A stretch of 51,103 bases of DNA. Origin: DAOTXN01 sp034435435 (GTDB lineage Bacteria > Chloroflexota > Anaerolineae > S140-20). Made by a program: the position numbers and the translations under genes. Location: the NCBI GenBank assembly GCA_034435435.1, contig DAOTXN010000118.1:1-51103 (forward strand), in the 5' to 3' direction. Shown here piece by piece: positions 40,989-49,603 of the stretch. Under the pieces are notes generated by a model that worked only from the letters and a program-made list of their open reading frames with translations, did not search any database and had not been told where the DNA came from. Positions within the stretch are counted from its first letter, which is position 1. Each line of letters begins with the position of its first letter.

Positions 40989-41891
40989 ATGTTGACACGT
41001 TTGTGGTCGTTCCTATTGTTGAGCCGCGCTCACTTTTTGGTGGGGGGCGTGGGGATGTATGCGCTGGGGGCGCTCGTGGCCCGGGCCGAGGGCGCTGCGC
41101 TGGACCTGCCTCGTTTGGTGTGGGGGCAGGTGGGCGTGAGCGCCATCCAGTTGATGACGCACCTGATCAACGAATATTACGATGCCGAGCGAGATGCGCT
41201 GGTGGCGACGCGCACACTTTTCAGCGGCGGCAGCGGCGTGCTCCCGGCCTGGCGATTGGAAGGGCGCGTGGCGGTATGGGGGGCGGTGGCTTGCGCCGGA
41301 ATGGGTTTAGCCGTAGCATTGACCGTCGGTTGGCCGGCCGGCGTGGTTTATCTGGCGGGGTTGCTCGTCGGCTACGGTTATTCCGCCCCGCCGCTGCGCC
41401 TGATGACGCGCGGGCTGGGCGAGCTGGCCGCCGCCGCGACGGTGGCCCTGCTCACGCCGTTGGCTGGCTACGGCGTCGTCGCCGGGCGCTGGAGCGCCGA
41501 CGTGTTCTGGATGGGCCTGCCTCTGCTGGCGTTGAGCGCGGCCTTTATGCTCACCGTCGAGTTGCCCGACCTGGAGGCCGACCGGCCCACCGCCAAACGC
41601 AACTGGGTCGTGCGGCTGGGCCGCGACCGGGCCGGACGACTCCACAACGGCTTACTCGTCCTGGCCTACGTGTTGCTGGCGCTGGTTGGAGCGAGTGGGC
41701 GTTTGCCGACTCGCGTCACTGCGCTGTTGTGGTGGACGCTGCCCCTGGCTGTGTGGCAAATGGGCGGCGTGTGGCGGCGTATGCGGCAAGGGTGGCGGGG
41801 TTACGGGCTATTGGCCGGCGGCGGCATGGCGCTGGTGGGTTGGTATGGGCTGCTGGCAGGGCTGGGGTACTGGCTGGCGTTCTGGCCGTGA
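40989..41891 (+). CDS. UbiA-family prenyltransferase (MenA-like)
   Basis: This 300-residue polytopic protein has about eight or nine hydrophobic segments and the two Asp-rich motifs of UbiA enzymes: NEYYDAERD at about residues 63-71 and ELPDLEADRPTAKR at about 193-206, which bind the prenyl diphosphate through magnesium. It probably attaches an isoprenoid to a quinone precursor. The ATG at 40989 is in a poor ribosome-binding context; the frame is open further upstream into the previous gene's region. Confidence 0.88.
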   Translation: MLTRLWSFLLLSRAHFLVGGVGMYALGALVARAEGAALDLPRLVWGQVGVSAIQLMTHLINEYYDAERDALVATRTLFSGGSGVLPAWRLEGRVAVWGAVACAGMGLAVALTVGWPAGVVYLAGLLVGYGYSAPPLRLMTRGLGELAAAATVALLTPLAGYGVVAGRWSADVFWMGLPLLALSAAFMLTVELPDLEADRPTAKRNWVVRLGRDRAGRLHNGLLVLAYVLLALVGASGRLPTRVTALLWWTLPLAVWQMGGVWRRMRQGWRGYGLLAGGGMALVGWYGLLAGLGYWLAFWP

Positions 41892-41909
41892 GCGCGGATT
41901 AATTGCCCT

Positions 41910-42026
41910 CTAGCAGCCTGTCGGGGAACCCTGTAATGTAGGGCCTTGTGCCCGTTTTTTGCTCGTTTTGCGCCCATTTTGGACGCCCACAAGGGGCTAA
42001 ATTACATCTCTCCGACAGGCTGCTAG
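41910..42026. mobile_element. 117-bp palindromic MITE-like element, copy 2
   Basis: This copy has near-perfect ends (CTAGCAGCCTGTCGGGGAA against CTAGCAGCCTGTCGGAGAG) and is the reverse complement of the element at 23797-23902, with about 11 extra bases (an ACGAGCAAAAA-like insertion) in the middle. It lies between the UbiA and M6 genes, after both stop codons. Confidence 0.85.
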
Positions 42027-42041
42027 ATCAATCTCAGCGGG

Positions 42042-44150
42042 TCATTCTTTTTCCAGACGATAAAAATAAGCCGCCGGCTCGGTGGTAACGGGGGCCAGGG
42101 CCGAAATCAGCAACACGCCGTGGTCTGCGTCGGCCAGCGGCAGCGACCAACGGGCCGTCTGATCGGCGCGCAGCGGCAGCCGTTGGACGCTCGTCTCGTG
42201 GTTAACGACGAGCAGTTGCACCAGGTAGTCTTGGGGCACAAAGTTGTTGGTGCGCACAAAACCCTCGGCCTGCCAGCCGCCGGCGCCGCCCTCCACGTCA
42301 TCGACGTAGCCCAGTTCGGGGATGTGAATGTCGTCGATGGCCCAGCCGGGCGCGTTGAGCGCGTCGTCGGTGATGTATTCGAAACGCACGAGAATCTGCC
42401 GTCCCGCATAGGCGCTCAGATCGACCTGTTCTTCGATCCAGTCCGGGCCGGTAGCGCCGGTATAGCCCCAGCCATAGTTGTTGCCGTAGGGGTTGTTGGC
42501 AGTGGTCGCAGGACCGCGCAAAATCTGCCAGGTGTCTCCCCCGTCGTGCGAGACTTGCACGTAGCCGAAATCCCATTCGGTCTCGATGTCGTACCAGGTC
42601 CAGAAGCGCAAGGTGGCCTGCGTGAGGCCCGTCAAGTCGAAAGCGCGGGTCAGGCGCATGTCGCTGTCGTCGCCCCGGTTGCTGTACCAGAAGAATTGTC
42701 CGCTGTGTGGGTCGGCGTCGACCAGCCGGGCGCGCGTCTCGCCATAAAAATCCAGGCTGAGGTCGGCCCCGCCCGCCAGGTAGACGTAGTCCACGCCAAA
42801 CTGCGAGACCTGCGTCGCCCGTTCTACCGGATAATGCGTGTGCTCCTGGTCCAATTGAGGTTGGGCCGTGTTGAGCAGGTCGTAGCCAAAACGCCCGTCG
42901 GCCAGCGTCGGATCGTCGAGATAGGCCGCCACGAGCCAATCGGCAAACACGTCGCTAAAGGTGAGGGGGCTGCCTTGTTCCGCGAGCGCCGCCTCCACGC
43001 TGGCGATGCCGTTGGCCGGGTGCGCCACCACGGCCTGGGTCAATTCCTCGCCAAAACGATCCAGCAGGTACGCGGCAAAGAGATATGCGCCGCCATAGTG
43101 CGCAGAGCGGGTCTCGTCGTCCGACCAGGTGTTGAGCTGGGTGTCGGGACGGCTGGACCAGGAATAGTCGCTGCCGCCGGGGTCAAAGCCGTTGATGAGC
43201 GAGGCCAGCTCCGACAGGCCCTCGTTGAGCCAGGTTTCTTCGTTGCGGTCGTTGTGCCAGTGAATCATGTGCTGGAACTCGTGGGCCAGCGTGCCCAGGT
43301 AAAAGGCCGATCCGACGTTGGCGTTGTCGGCGTTGATGTAAAACATTTCCATCTGGTTCGAGTCGGGGCGCACTTCGACCGGGTATTCGTCGGCGCTCCA
43401 ATAGTAGCCGGCCACGCCTGAGCCGATGCGCCGGGCGTGCAAGATGCTCAGGTGCGGGTCGCCATCCACGCCGGGGGTCCATTCGCTGCCGAAAAAGGCC
43501 CGATTGGTGGGATAAATCTGGTTTTCAAAGGTGTCGGCGGCGGCCTCTAGCCGCGCTTGGTCCAGGTCGACGCCGCGCTCGACCCACATGTAGACGTGCT
43601 CGGTTTTATAGCGCAATTCTGCCTCGACCAGAAAGCTCTCGTCGCTGTCGTCGTCGTGGACCTTGAACGTATAAAGCGCGCCAATCGGATAATCGGGCGA
43701 GGCGTCACGAATGGCATGGGGCGCATCAGGGCGCACACCGCGCAGCCTGATGGCCAGCGCGCGCAAATCGCGCACGGGGACGTCGGCGTTGGTCAGGGCG
43801 GCCGCGCTGGCGTAATCTTCCAGCGTGGCCGGCTCGCGCATCAACTCGACGCCTGAGGGTAGCGGGGGCGGCGCCTGGACCAGTTCCTGCAAATAGCCTC
43901 CACTGGCGTCGCTCGTCGGCGGCGAGGCGATAGGCGCAGGCGCGGTCACGGGCGGTGTAGGCGTCACGACGACGGGCGACGGTGAGGGATGGGCCGGTTG
44001 CGACGTGAATGTGGCGGTCGGCGGGACGGCGGCGACGGTCAACGTCGCCGTAGCCGTCGAAACGCCGTTTGTGGCCCTTTCTGTGAGCGAACAGGCCAAC
44101 AGCGCCAGGGCAAACAAGATGAAAATAGCCAGTGATTGTGGTTTGGACAT
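42042..44150 (-). CDS. M6-like zinc metalloprotease lipoprotein
   Basis: This 702-residue protein has a lipoprotein signal peptide with lipobox LLAC (Cys20), a Pro/Thr-rich linker (about 30-80), and a metallopeptidase domain with the zinc motif HEFQH at 290-294 and a downstream Glu310 (TWLNEGLSELAS), as in M6/immune-inhibitor-A-type enzymes. The C-terminal part has a MAM/jelly-roll-like module with FGYVQVSHDGGDTWQIL and GWAIDDIHIPELGY. It is probably anchored outside the cell and degrades proteins. The ATG at 44150 begins MSKPQSLAIF. Confidence 0.88.
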   Translation of the reverse strand: MSKPQSLAIFILFALALLACSLTERATNGVSTATATLTVAAVPPTATFTSQPAHPSPSPVVVTPTPPVTAPAPIASPPTSDASGGYLQELVQAPPPLPSGVELMREPATLEDYASAAALTNADVPVRDLRALAIRLRGVRPDAPHAIRDASPDYPIGALYTFKVHDDDSDESFLVEAELRYKTEHVYMWVERGVDLDQARLEAAADTFENQIYPTNRAFFGSEWTPGVDGDPHLSILHARRIGSGVAGYYWSADEYPVEVRPDSNQMEMFYINADNANVGSAFYLGTLAHEFQHMIHWHNDRNEETWLNEGLSELASLINGFDPGGSDYSWSSRPDTQLNTWSDDETRSAHYGGAYLFAAYLLDRFGEELTQAVVAHPANGIASVEAALAEQGSPLTFSDVFADWLVAAYLDDPTLADGRFGYDLLNTAQPQLDQEHTHYPVERATQVSQFGVDYVYLAGGADLSLDFYGETRARLVDADPHSGQFFWYSNRGDDSDMRLTRAFDLTGLTQATLRFWTWYDIETEWDFGYVQVSHDGGDTWQILRGPATTANNPYGNNYGWGYTGATGPDWIEEQVDLSAYAGRQILVRFEYITDDALNAPGWAIDDIHIPELGYVDDVEGGAGGWQAEGFVRTNNFVPQDYLVQLLVVNHETSVQRLPLRADQTARWSLPLADADHGVLLISALAPVTTEPAAYFYRLEKE

Positions 44151-44245
44151 AGATGCACTCGGTAATCTCGCGGGATGATAACACACTTGAGGTCAATCCA
44201 CAAGCGAAAGCCGTTGCCCATTTGACAACGGCCACGCGCGTCAGG

Positions 44246-44342
44246 CGGGAGCGGATGGGAGTCGAACCCACCAGAGTCGGCTCTGCGCCACCTCTCACGC
44301 GGTTTTGAAGACCGGGGAGCCCACCAGGACTCAACCGCCCCC
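44246..44342 (-). tRNA. selC: selenocysteine tRNA, anticodon UCA
   Basis: Read on the minus strand, this folds as a tRNA-Sec. It has an 8-bp acceptor stem (GGGGGCGG with CCGCTCCC), a 6-bp D stem (GAGTCC with GGGCTC), an anticodon loop CTTCAAA with TCA as anticodon, a long variable arm, and a T arm GTGGGTTCGACTCCCAT. The 97-base length is in the normal range for this tRNA. The 3' CCA is not fully encoded (GCCT). It implies that UGA is read as selenocysteine somewhere in this genome; SelA, SelB and SelD are not in the window. Confidence 0.93.
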
Positions 44343-44378
44343 ACGCGCCCTGTAGGATACCCGGATTGGGCGGATTCG

Positions 44379-44999
44379 TCAAGTAGGGCGTTTCATCCAG
44401 CGGGCCACCTGGAGGGCGGCCAGGCCGCAGCCGCCGAGCAGCAAAGCAAAAAATAGCTGAATGGATAGGGCCGAGCTGCGCATGGGGTTTTGGGGATGCA
44501 TCACGTCTCGCGTGGTCAAGGTAAGCCCCCACAGGATCACTGCCAGCGCCGCGTTCAATGCGCTGGATAGCCGGTTTTTGCCGCCCCACAGCGCCGCCGC
44601 GATCTGAAACCCCGCCGCCAGCACCAAGATCTGAAAGGCCGTGCGGTAGCGCGGATCGTCCAGGGGGATGCCATTCCACGTGATTTTGGAGGCCCACATA
44701 CTGACGGGAAGATATGCGACCCAGAAGAGCAGGCCGGTGCGGGCCAGCGCCCCCGACCAAGCGTGCAAAACGTCCTTTTGCCAGATCAGCCCCGCCAGGC
44801 CGAGCAGGCCGGCGACAGTGAAGGCCAGGATGGCCGTCCACACCAGCGCCCCGTGCAAATAGACCACCGGGCTGGCGTCGCGCAGCGTCGCGTCGCGGGG
44901 GGTCAAAAGCGCCAGCAGCGCGATAATGACGGCCAGGGCCATCAAGGTCAAGCCGATGCGCTCGCGGCGAAGGAGCGTCAAGAGAATATTTTTTGGCAT
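44379..44999 (-). CDS. hypothetical multi-pass membrane protein
   Basis: This 206-residue protein has five or six hydrophobic segments (around residues 15-32, 45-72, 88-104, 120-138, 150-162 and 180-198). Conserved-looking polar pieces include ASKITWNGIPLDDPRYR and TRDVMHPQNPMRSS. The arrangement vaguely recalls cytochrome c assembly proteins (CcmC-like), but I see no decisive tryptophan-rich motif, so no function is given. It lies 37 bases upstream of the selenocysteine tRNA on the same strand and may be transcribed with it. Confidence 0.7.
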   Translation of the reverse strand: MPKNILLTLLRRERIGLTLMALAVIIALLALLTPRDATLRDASPVVYLHGALVWTAILAFTVAGLLGLAGLIWQKDVLHAWSGALARTGLLFWVAYLPVSMWASKITWNGIPLDDPRYRTAFQILVLAAGFQIAAALWGGKNRLSSALNAALAVILWGLTLTTRDVMHPQNPMRSSALSIQLFFALLLGGCGLAALQVARWMKRPT

Positions 45000-45136
45000 A
45001 ACCCGTCTCCCATTTCGCCGTGGCCGGCGTTGAGGATGAAGCGATGGGTCATGGTCCTGCTTTTGAAAGCCGCCGTATGTCGAGCGCGATTCACGCGCCT
45101 GCCAGCAGCATCAAACCAATCAATCGAGCCAGTCCT

Positions 45137-45218
45137 ATTATATCACATTTCCCGGCAGTCGATGGCAAGCCGCCAAGCGCAACCTTCCCGGAAGCTCAGC
45201 AGCTTCCGGGAAGGTGAA
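45137..45218. repeat. dispersed hairpin repeat, copy 1
   Basis: The stretch begins ATTATATCACATTTCCCGGCAG and ends in a perfect 15-bp stem (45182-45196 with 45201-45215, arms ACCTTCCCGGAAGCT) around a CAGC loop. A second copy sits at 49604-49697. No T-run follows on either strand here. Confidence 0.85.
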
Positions 45219-45225
45219 CCAATAA

Positions 45226-45325
45226 CAGGCTGAATCTGTCCTTTATCGCGCAGACCCTGCAAGGCGGTGACTGCCGCCATCGGTACGGCTGCTGCTTCCT
45301 CGAATGTTATACCGATCTCAAGAGA
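45226..45325 (-). pseudogene. remnant of a zinc-type alcohol dehydrogenase/quinone reductase
   Basis: On the minus strand the stretch reads LEIGITFEEAAAVPMAAVT and then ALQGLRDKGQIQPV, matching the segment before the nucleotide-binding loop in medium-chain dehydrogenases. Nothing of the rest of the gene is present. The fragment ends a few bases from the hairpin repeat at 45137-45218. Confidence 0.75.
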
Positions 45326-45386
45326 TGCCAGTCATACGCATTTGCGGACGCCGCATGAACTTTTATCAGTACTTCATTTATTGTGA

Positions 45387-45812
45387 TCAGAGCTGACCTT
45401 CAGGGTTGCGCCACTTCCAGGCATACCAGACAATGAACAAGTTACAGGAGATTTCTATCGCACTATAAAACAGATAGTGAGGGGTTGGCGGGGTTCCACT
45501 GCCCATTGTCCCTACTTGAATGACGACCATGATTGTACCGGCGATAATGTTTGCCCAGCGATTGGCTCGATACCTCAATACGCGGGACAGGACAATCATC
45601 GCAAACGGGATCTCCATCATTATGGCGGCGATCAACAGAAATCCTTGAGTGATTTGAATAGACCCTATGGCTCCGTTCATGAGTTGCTTGATAACCGCAG
45701 GCTCCATGTTTGAGAGGACATCGCAGTAGATATAATTAGCCGCTAAAAATATCCACAATGTTGAAAGCTTTGCTTTCGTGTCTTTTGCGTTGGTCAATTT
45801 GCTTATGTTCAT
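45387..45812 (-). CDS. DUF6326-like four-helix membrane protein
   Basis: This 141-residue protein has four hydrophobic segments (roughly 18-35, 52-75, 88-106 and 114-132) and the pattern LSTLWIFLAANYIYCDVLSNMEP and MEIPFAMIVLSRVLRYRANRWANIIAG, which I associate with DUF6326. Function is unknown. The ATG at 45812 has AAAGGAG upstream and overlaps the stop of the small gene before it (ATGA). Confidence 0.8.
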   Translation of the reverse strand: MNISKLTNAKDTKAKLSTLWIFLAANYIYCDVLSNMEPAVIKQLMNGAIGSIQITQGFLLIAAIMMEIPFAMIVLSRVLRYRANRWANIIAGTIMVVIQVGTMGSGTPPTPHYLFYSAIEISCNLFIVWYAWKWRNPEGQL

Positions 45813-46153
45813 CCTTTTTCTCCTTTTTTGAACGATATAGACGAATTGCATTGATTTGGACTTGACGGTTTGACCTCTGCCGCCTCTGCCCGGCCTGTCC
45901 CTTGCGTAGACGAGGGACCGGTTTCAACAGGACCGACCGAGAGCAATGGCATTCCGAGATCACGCACCTTTTTTAGCAATCCATGCAACGCAGCCTGATC
46001 AACCACCGGGCCGGTTAAAAGCGTATCGCCGTTGCCTTCCAGCGTGATGGTCATGCCCTCAAACCAGTCTGTCCATTGATCACCCAATTGGCCCTTGAGC
46101 TTGATTTGATAGACCATTGGTTGACTTGGGGGGGGACCGAGTTTGTTTGGCAT
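45809..46153 (-). CDS. small conserved protein of unknown function
   Basis: This protein of about 114 residues has a single compact domain: MVYQIKLKGQLGDQWTDWFEG, ITLEGNGDTLLTGPVVDQAALHGLLKKVRDLGMPLLSV. I have seen near-identical small domains repeatedly in Chloroflexota-type genomes, but have no function to offer. Start is uncertain (ATG at 46153 or 46117). The 35-residue tail is low-complexity. It overlaps the DUF6326-like gene by 4 bases, so the two are coupled. Confidence 0.72.
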   Translation of the reverse strand: MPNKLGPPPSQPMVYQIKLKGQLGDQWTDWFEGMTITLEGNGDTLLTGPVVDQAALHGLLKKVRDLGMPLLSVGPVETGPSSTQGTGRAEAAEVKPSSPNQCNSSISFKKGEKG

Positions 46154-46308
46154 TGCCTTGTGCCTGTTGTGGCCGGTCATAACAGTCTGCGCCACTTGCT
46201 CAAATAGTATATCTCTAATACGGTGTTAGCGTATAGACACTTTGGTGTTGGTTAGGGGTGTTGTTTTTAGTTATCGAGGGGGAAAATTTTGAGGGATCTG
46301 GCTTTGGC

Positions 46309-46330
46309 GCGTCTTTGAATCTGTAGTTTG
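46309..46330. repeat. echo of the LuxR 3' end
   Basis: Twenty-two bases here match 46393-46414 inside the LuxR HTH with one mismatch, with weaker similarity beyond. It may be a relic of a duplicated or second LuxR gene end. Confidence 0.55.
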
Positions 46331-46350
46331 TGGGCAAACAGGCGTTTATG

Positions 46351-49029
46351 CTACAACAGTCCCAACTCGCGGGCGCGCGCGACGGCTTCGGTGCGTCTTT
46401 GAACCTGTAGTTTGCCATAGATTCTGCGGTTGTGCCCTTTAACCGTGTCCAGGGCGAGGAAAAGTCGCTCGCTAATCTCACGATTCGAGAGTCCTTGGGC
46501 AACGAGTTGGAGTATCTCAAGTTCGCGTTCGCTCAGAGGCTCGATAAGGGGCTGGTCAGGCGGCAGATAAGGCTTGTCTTTTTTCTGCTCCTCGGCTTCA
46601 AATACAGCCAGCAACTTACCTACATAGCCCGGCATCATCCCGCGAGCCGCTGCTTCGGACAACACGTGAGCCATCGGCAATCCTTCGTCGACAAAGGTAC
46701 GGATAAAGCCGCCCGGCTCGGCCAGCGCCAGCGCGTTACCCAGCAATTGCACAGCTTTGTCCTTTTCGCCATGTGCATGGTGAGCAACTGCCTGTAAAAC
46801 CATCACCTTGAGCCGTTGGTCTACCCAACTCTTGGCCTCCACCTGCTGACGCAATGGCTCCAGCGCCGCCAGTGCGGCGGATGGGTCTCCCTGGGCCAGA
46901 TGTACCCGGGCCTGGCTGATGCGAAGTTTGTGTGTCTGAGCCAGATGAGCGGCTGCCGCCAGATTGTTCTGGCGAAGCAACGTAAGCACTTGTGCGGCCG
47001 CAACCTCAGCTATTCGCTGCACAAAGTTGTGCTGGCGCGCGGACTGATCGGCCTGAGCTAAAATCGCGGCCGCGCCGGCCACGTCCCCCTGGGCAAGTTT
47101 CAGGCGGGCGAGAAACACCTCACAGGCCACGAATCTGTCTGTGTTTTCTATCTGCCGCGCCAGTAGGATGCTCTGTTGCGCGTGCTGTGAAGCCGCATCC
47201 AGGTCGTTCCACTCGTAGTATATTCGGGCCAGGCCGAGATTCGCTTCGCTCGTAGCGACAGGTAGCGGCAATTCACCCGCCAGTTGCAGGACGCGCCGGT
47301 AGGTCTGGGCCGCTAGGTGGAGTTGGTTTTCTGTTTCTTGTACGCCGCCCAGGCCAGTTGAAGCCAACAGGGTAAAGACCATATTTCCAGACGCCTGGCT
47401 GGTAGATATGACCTCGGAATAGGCCCGGCTGGCCGCGGCGCGGTCTCCCTGGAGTTGGTAGGCAACCCCCATCTTCCAAGTGGTAGAAGTGCGGAAAGGC
47501 AGATTGTTGGGGTGTAGATACTCCAGGGCGCGGCGCGATTGGGCAATGATGGTTTCCACTTGGTACTGGCTGACAGCCAGCGTGGCCCGAGTAGCGGCAA
47601 TCCGTCCGATAAGGTCTCGGGTCTTGTCGTCTGGCTCAGCGCTTTGCAGGGCGGATTCAGCCGCTTGTAGTTTTTGTTCAGTATCGGCCGTTTGACCTAT
47701 AGCCAGTACCACCGAGGCATACGTCACCCACAACGAGGGCCTGGCATCCAGTACCGTCGTTGGCAGGGATTCCAGCCAGTTCAGTACAGGGACCAACGCG
47801 CCCCGAAAGGGCAAGGGCATCCCCTTTCCTTCAATCAGGCGCTCGGCGCGCGCAACATCATTGGCCGCAGTCGCATGGTGAAAGGCTTCAAGCTCAAGGC
47901 CATTGTCTTCATACCATGCGCTGGCCCGGATGTGGTATTCGGCCATGCCCCTCTCCTCATCCCTTGTAGATGAGGCGGTGCTATGGTGCAGTCGTTGCCG
48001 CAGCAAATCGGCAAAGAGATGGTGATAGCGGTACCAACGCCGCTCGTTGTCCAGAGAAAAGATGAACAGGTTAGCGCGTTCGAGATATTCCAGGGTTTCT
48101 TGCCCAGAACCGGAGGGGGCGAGCAGCACGGCGTCACATAGGGAACCGCACAGGCGGTCGAGGATAGATGTGCGCAGCAAAAAAGTCTGGATGCTTTCGG
48201 ACTGCCGGTGCAGGACTTGTTCAACCAAATAGTCCATCACGAAATGGTGGCTGCCGGTGAAGGATTTGATAAAGGGAGTGACGTCTTGAAGCCCCTGCAT
48301 TGAAATCGCGGCAAGTTGCAGGCCGGCAATCCAGCCTTCGGTGCGGGTTTCCAGTGCGGCGATGTCTTTGGCCGAGAGGCTCAGGTTCATCACTTGGTTG
48401 AGAAATCCGGCAGCTTCGGAGGGGGTAAAACGCAAATCAGCGGCGCGTAATTCGGTCAATTGGTCCCGGGCGCGCAGACAGGCCAGGGGCAGGTGAGGGT
48501 CTTCACGGGTGGCGATGACCAGATGAACCTGTGGCGGCAGGTGTTGGAGCAGAAAGGCCAGGGCGCTATCAATCGGTTTGGCGTCAATCACGTGATAGTC
48601 GTCAAGGACGAGGGTAAAATTGTCCGGGATGGCGGTGATTTCATTGAGCAGGGCCGTCAGAATCGCTTCGGTTGGCGGCGGCTGAGGCTGCGAAGCGTGG
48701 AGCGCAGTCAACACCCCTGCACCGATGTCCGCTATGGTTGTTTGCAGAGCCGCGACGAGATACGCCAGAAAGCGTGTGGGGTCGTTATCCCCTTCGTCCA
48801 GCGACAGCCACGCAACAGGCCGTCCGCTCGCTGATTCGCCGACTCGCTGACTCGCCCATTCGCTGACCAGCGTGGTTTTACCAAATCCGGCGGGGGCAGA
48901 GATGAGGGTCAGTTTGCGGCCCGAACGCAGACCCTCGTTTAGCCGCTCGATTAGGCGGGGGCGAGGGACGACGTTGGGCCGAGACGGAGGGATGTAAAGT
49001 TTAGTGGCTAAAATTGACGAGTGCTCCAA
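46351..49029 (-). CDS. MalT-like LuxR-family transcriptional regulator
   Basis: This 892-residue protein has an N-terminal STAND-type NTPase domain (Walker A SAPAGFGKTT at 44-53, then VAWLSLDEGDNDP and LVLDDYHVID), a middle region of tetratricopeptide-like helices (about 400-800) and a C-terminal LuxR helix-turn-helix (LSERELEILQLVAQGLSNREISERLFLALDTVKGHN). Such regulators turn on genes after binding an inducer with ATP. It follows a RelB/RelE-like pair with a 6-base gap and probably shares their transcript. Confidence 0.93.
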   Translation of the reverse strand: MEHSSILATKLYIPPSRPNVVPRPRLIERLNEGLRSGRKLTLISAPAGFGKTTLVSEWASQRVGESASGRPVAWLSLDEGDNDPTRFLAYLVAALQTTIADIGAGVLTALHASQPQPPPTEAILTALLNEITAIPDNFTLVLDDYHVIDAKPIDSALAFLLQHLPPQVHLVIATREDPHLPLACLRARDQLTELRAADLRFTPSEAAGFLNQVMNLSLSAKDIAALETRTEGWIAGLQLAAISMQGLQDVTPFIKSFTGSHHFVMDYLVEQVLHRQSESIQTFLLRTSILDRLCGSLCDAVLLAPSGSGQETLEYLERANLFIFSLDNERRWYRYHHLFADLLRQRLHHSTASSTRDEERGMAEYHIRASAWYEDNGLELEAFHHATAANDVARAERLIEGKGMPLPFRGALVPVLNWLESLPTTVLDARPSLWVTYASVVLAIGQTADTEQKLQAAESALQSAEPDDKTRDLIGRIAATRATLAVSQYQVETIIAQSRRALEYLHPNNLPFRTSTTWKMGVAYQLQGDRAAASRAYSEVISTSQASGNMVFTLLASTGLGGVQETENQLHLAAQTYRRVLQLAGELPLPVATSEANLGLARIYYEWNDLDAASQHAQQSILLARQIENTDRFVACEVFLARLKLAQGDVAGAAAILAQADQSARQHNFVQRIAEVAAAQVLTLLRQNNLAAAAHLAQTHKLRISQARVHLAQGDPSAALAALEPLRQQVEAKSWVDQRLKVMVLQAVAHHAHGEKDKAVQLLGNALALAEPGGFIRTFVDEGLPMAHVLSEAAARGMMPGYVGKLLAVFEAEEQKKDKPYLPPDQPLIEPLSERELEILQLVAQGLSNREISERLFLALDTVKGHNRRIYGKLQVQRRTEAVARARELGLL

Positions 49030-49035
49030 CTTGTG

Positions 49036-49338
49036 TCACCGCATCCCGGCAATTAACTCCTCTAAATCCCCATAGTCATAAGGGGGACGTATGCGCACCG
49101 TCAACACGTCCACAGCGCGGTCTTGCTCGGTGATGGCATATATCACGCGCCACCTGCCTAGCCGCAAGCGATACAGCTTGGGATCAAGACCCGGAGCATC
49201 CAACCGTTTGCTTCCAGGCGGACGTGGATTTTCGGCCAGCGCATCCACCGCGCGTCTCACTCGTTGGCGCATATTGCCCGGTAGGTCCTTCATTTCGTTC
49301 CAGGCGCGCGGAACGACATAGACCGAATAGCGGCTCAC
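49036..49338 (-). CDS. RelE/ParE-type toxin
   Basis: This 100-residue protein has the RelE/ParE layout: YSVYVVPRAWNEMKDLPGNMRQRVRRAVDAL, then a strand KLYRLRLGRWRVIYAITEQDRAVDVLTVRIRPPYDY. It overlaps its antitoxin's stop by 4 bases. Toxicity, probably on mRNA at the ribosome or on gyrase, is inferred from the family. Confidence 0.88.
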   Translation of the reverse strand: MSRYSVYVVPRAWNEMKDLPGNMRQRVRRAVDALAENPRPPGSKRLDAPGLDPKLYRLRLGRWRVIYAITEQDRAVDVLTVRIRPPYDYGDLEELIAGMR

Positions 49339-49559
49339 GCGAGCTCTTCTTTCACTTCATCCCATTTCAGCCAACCCGCCCGCTCCCGGTCGCCGCCAAA
49401 CGCCTTTAGCTCATCAAAGGCCTCTCTGGCAATCTGTACGTCCTCCAGCGTTTCCAGCCATTCGAGCATGGCTTCCCACTCGTCCAGGCCAACCACGGCC
49501 AAGCGCTTGCCTTGCGCCGTCACGTACTGGACGGATTGTAATGCTTCCAGTCCTGTCAT
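49335..49559 (-). CDS. antitoxin of the RelE-like toxin
   Basis: This 74-residue protein (MTGLEALQSVQYVTAQGKRLAVVGLDEWEAMLEWLE...) has the start of a Phd/YefM- or RelB-type antitoxin, with a beta strand then a helix. The acidic helical C-terminal half would wrap the toxin. It is 4 bases from overlapping fully with the toxin start, the usual order. Confidence 0.78.
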   Translation of the reverse strand: MTGLEALQSVQYVTAQGKRLAVVGLDEWEAMLEWLETLEDVQIAREAFDELKAFGGDRERAGWLKWDEVKEELA

Positions 49560-49603
49560 CGCACTTGCTCCATCGCTACATCAGGTCTATTCGCTACGGA
49601 CAC

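Noticed and set aside
44039..44344. A minus-strand open frame of 101 codons over the tRNA
   Set aside because: It reads through the selenocysteine tRNA and the upstream leader of the M6 gene and has no protein-like composition.
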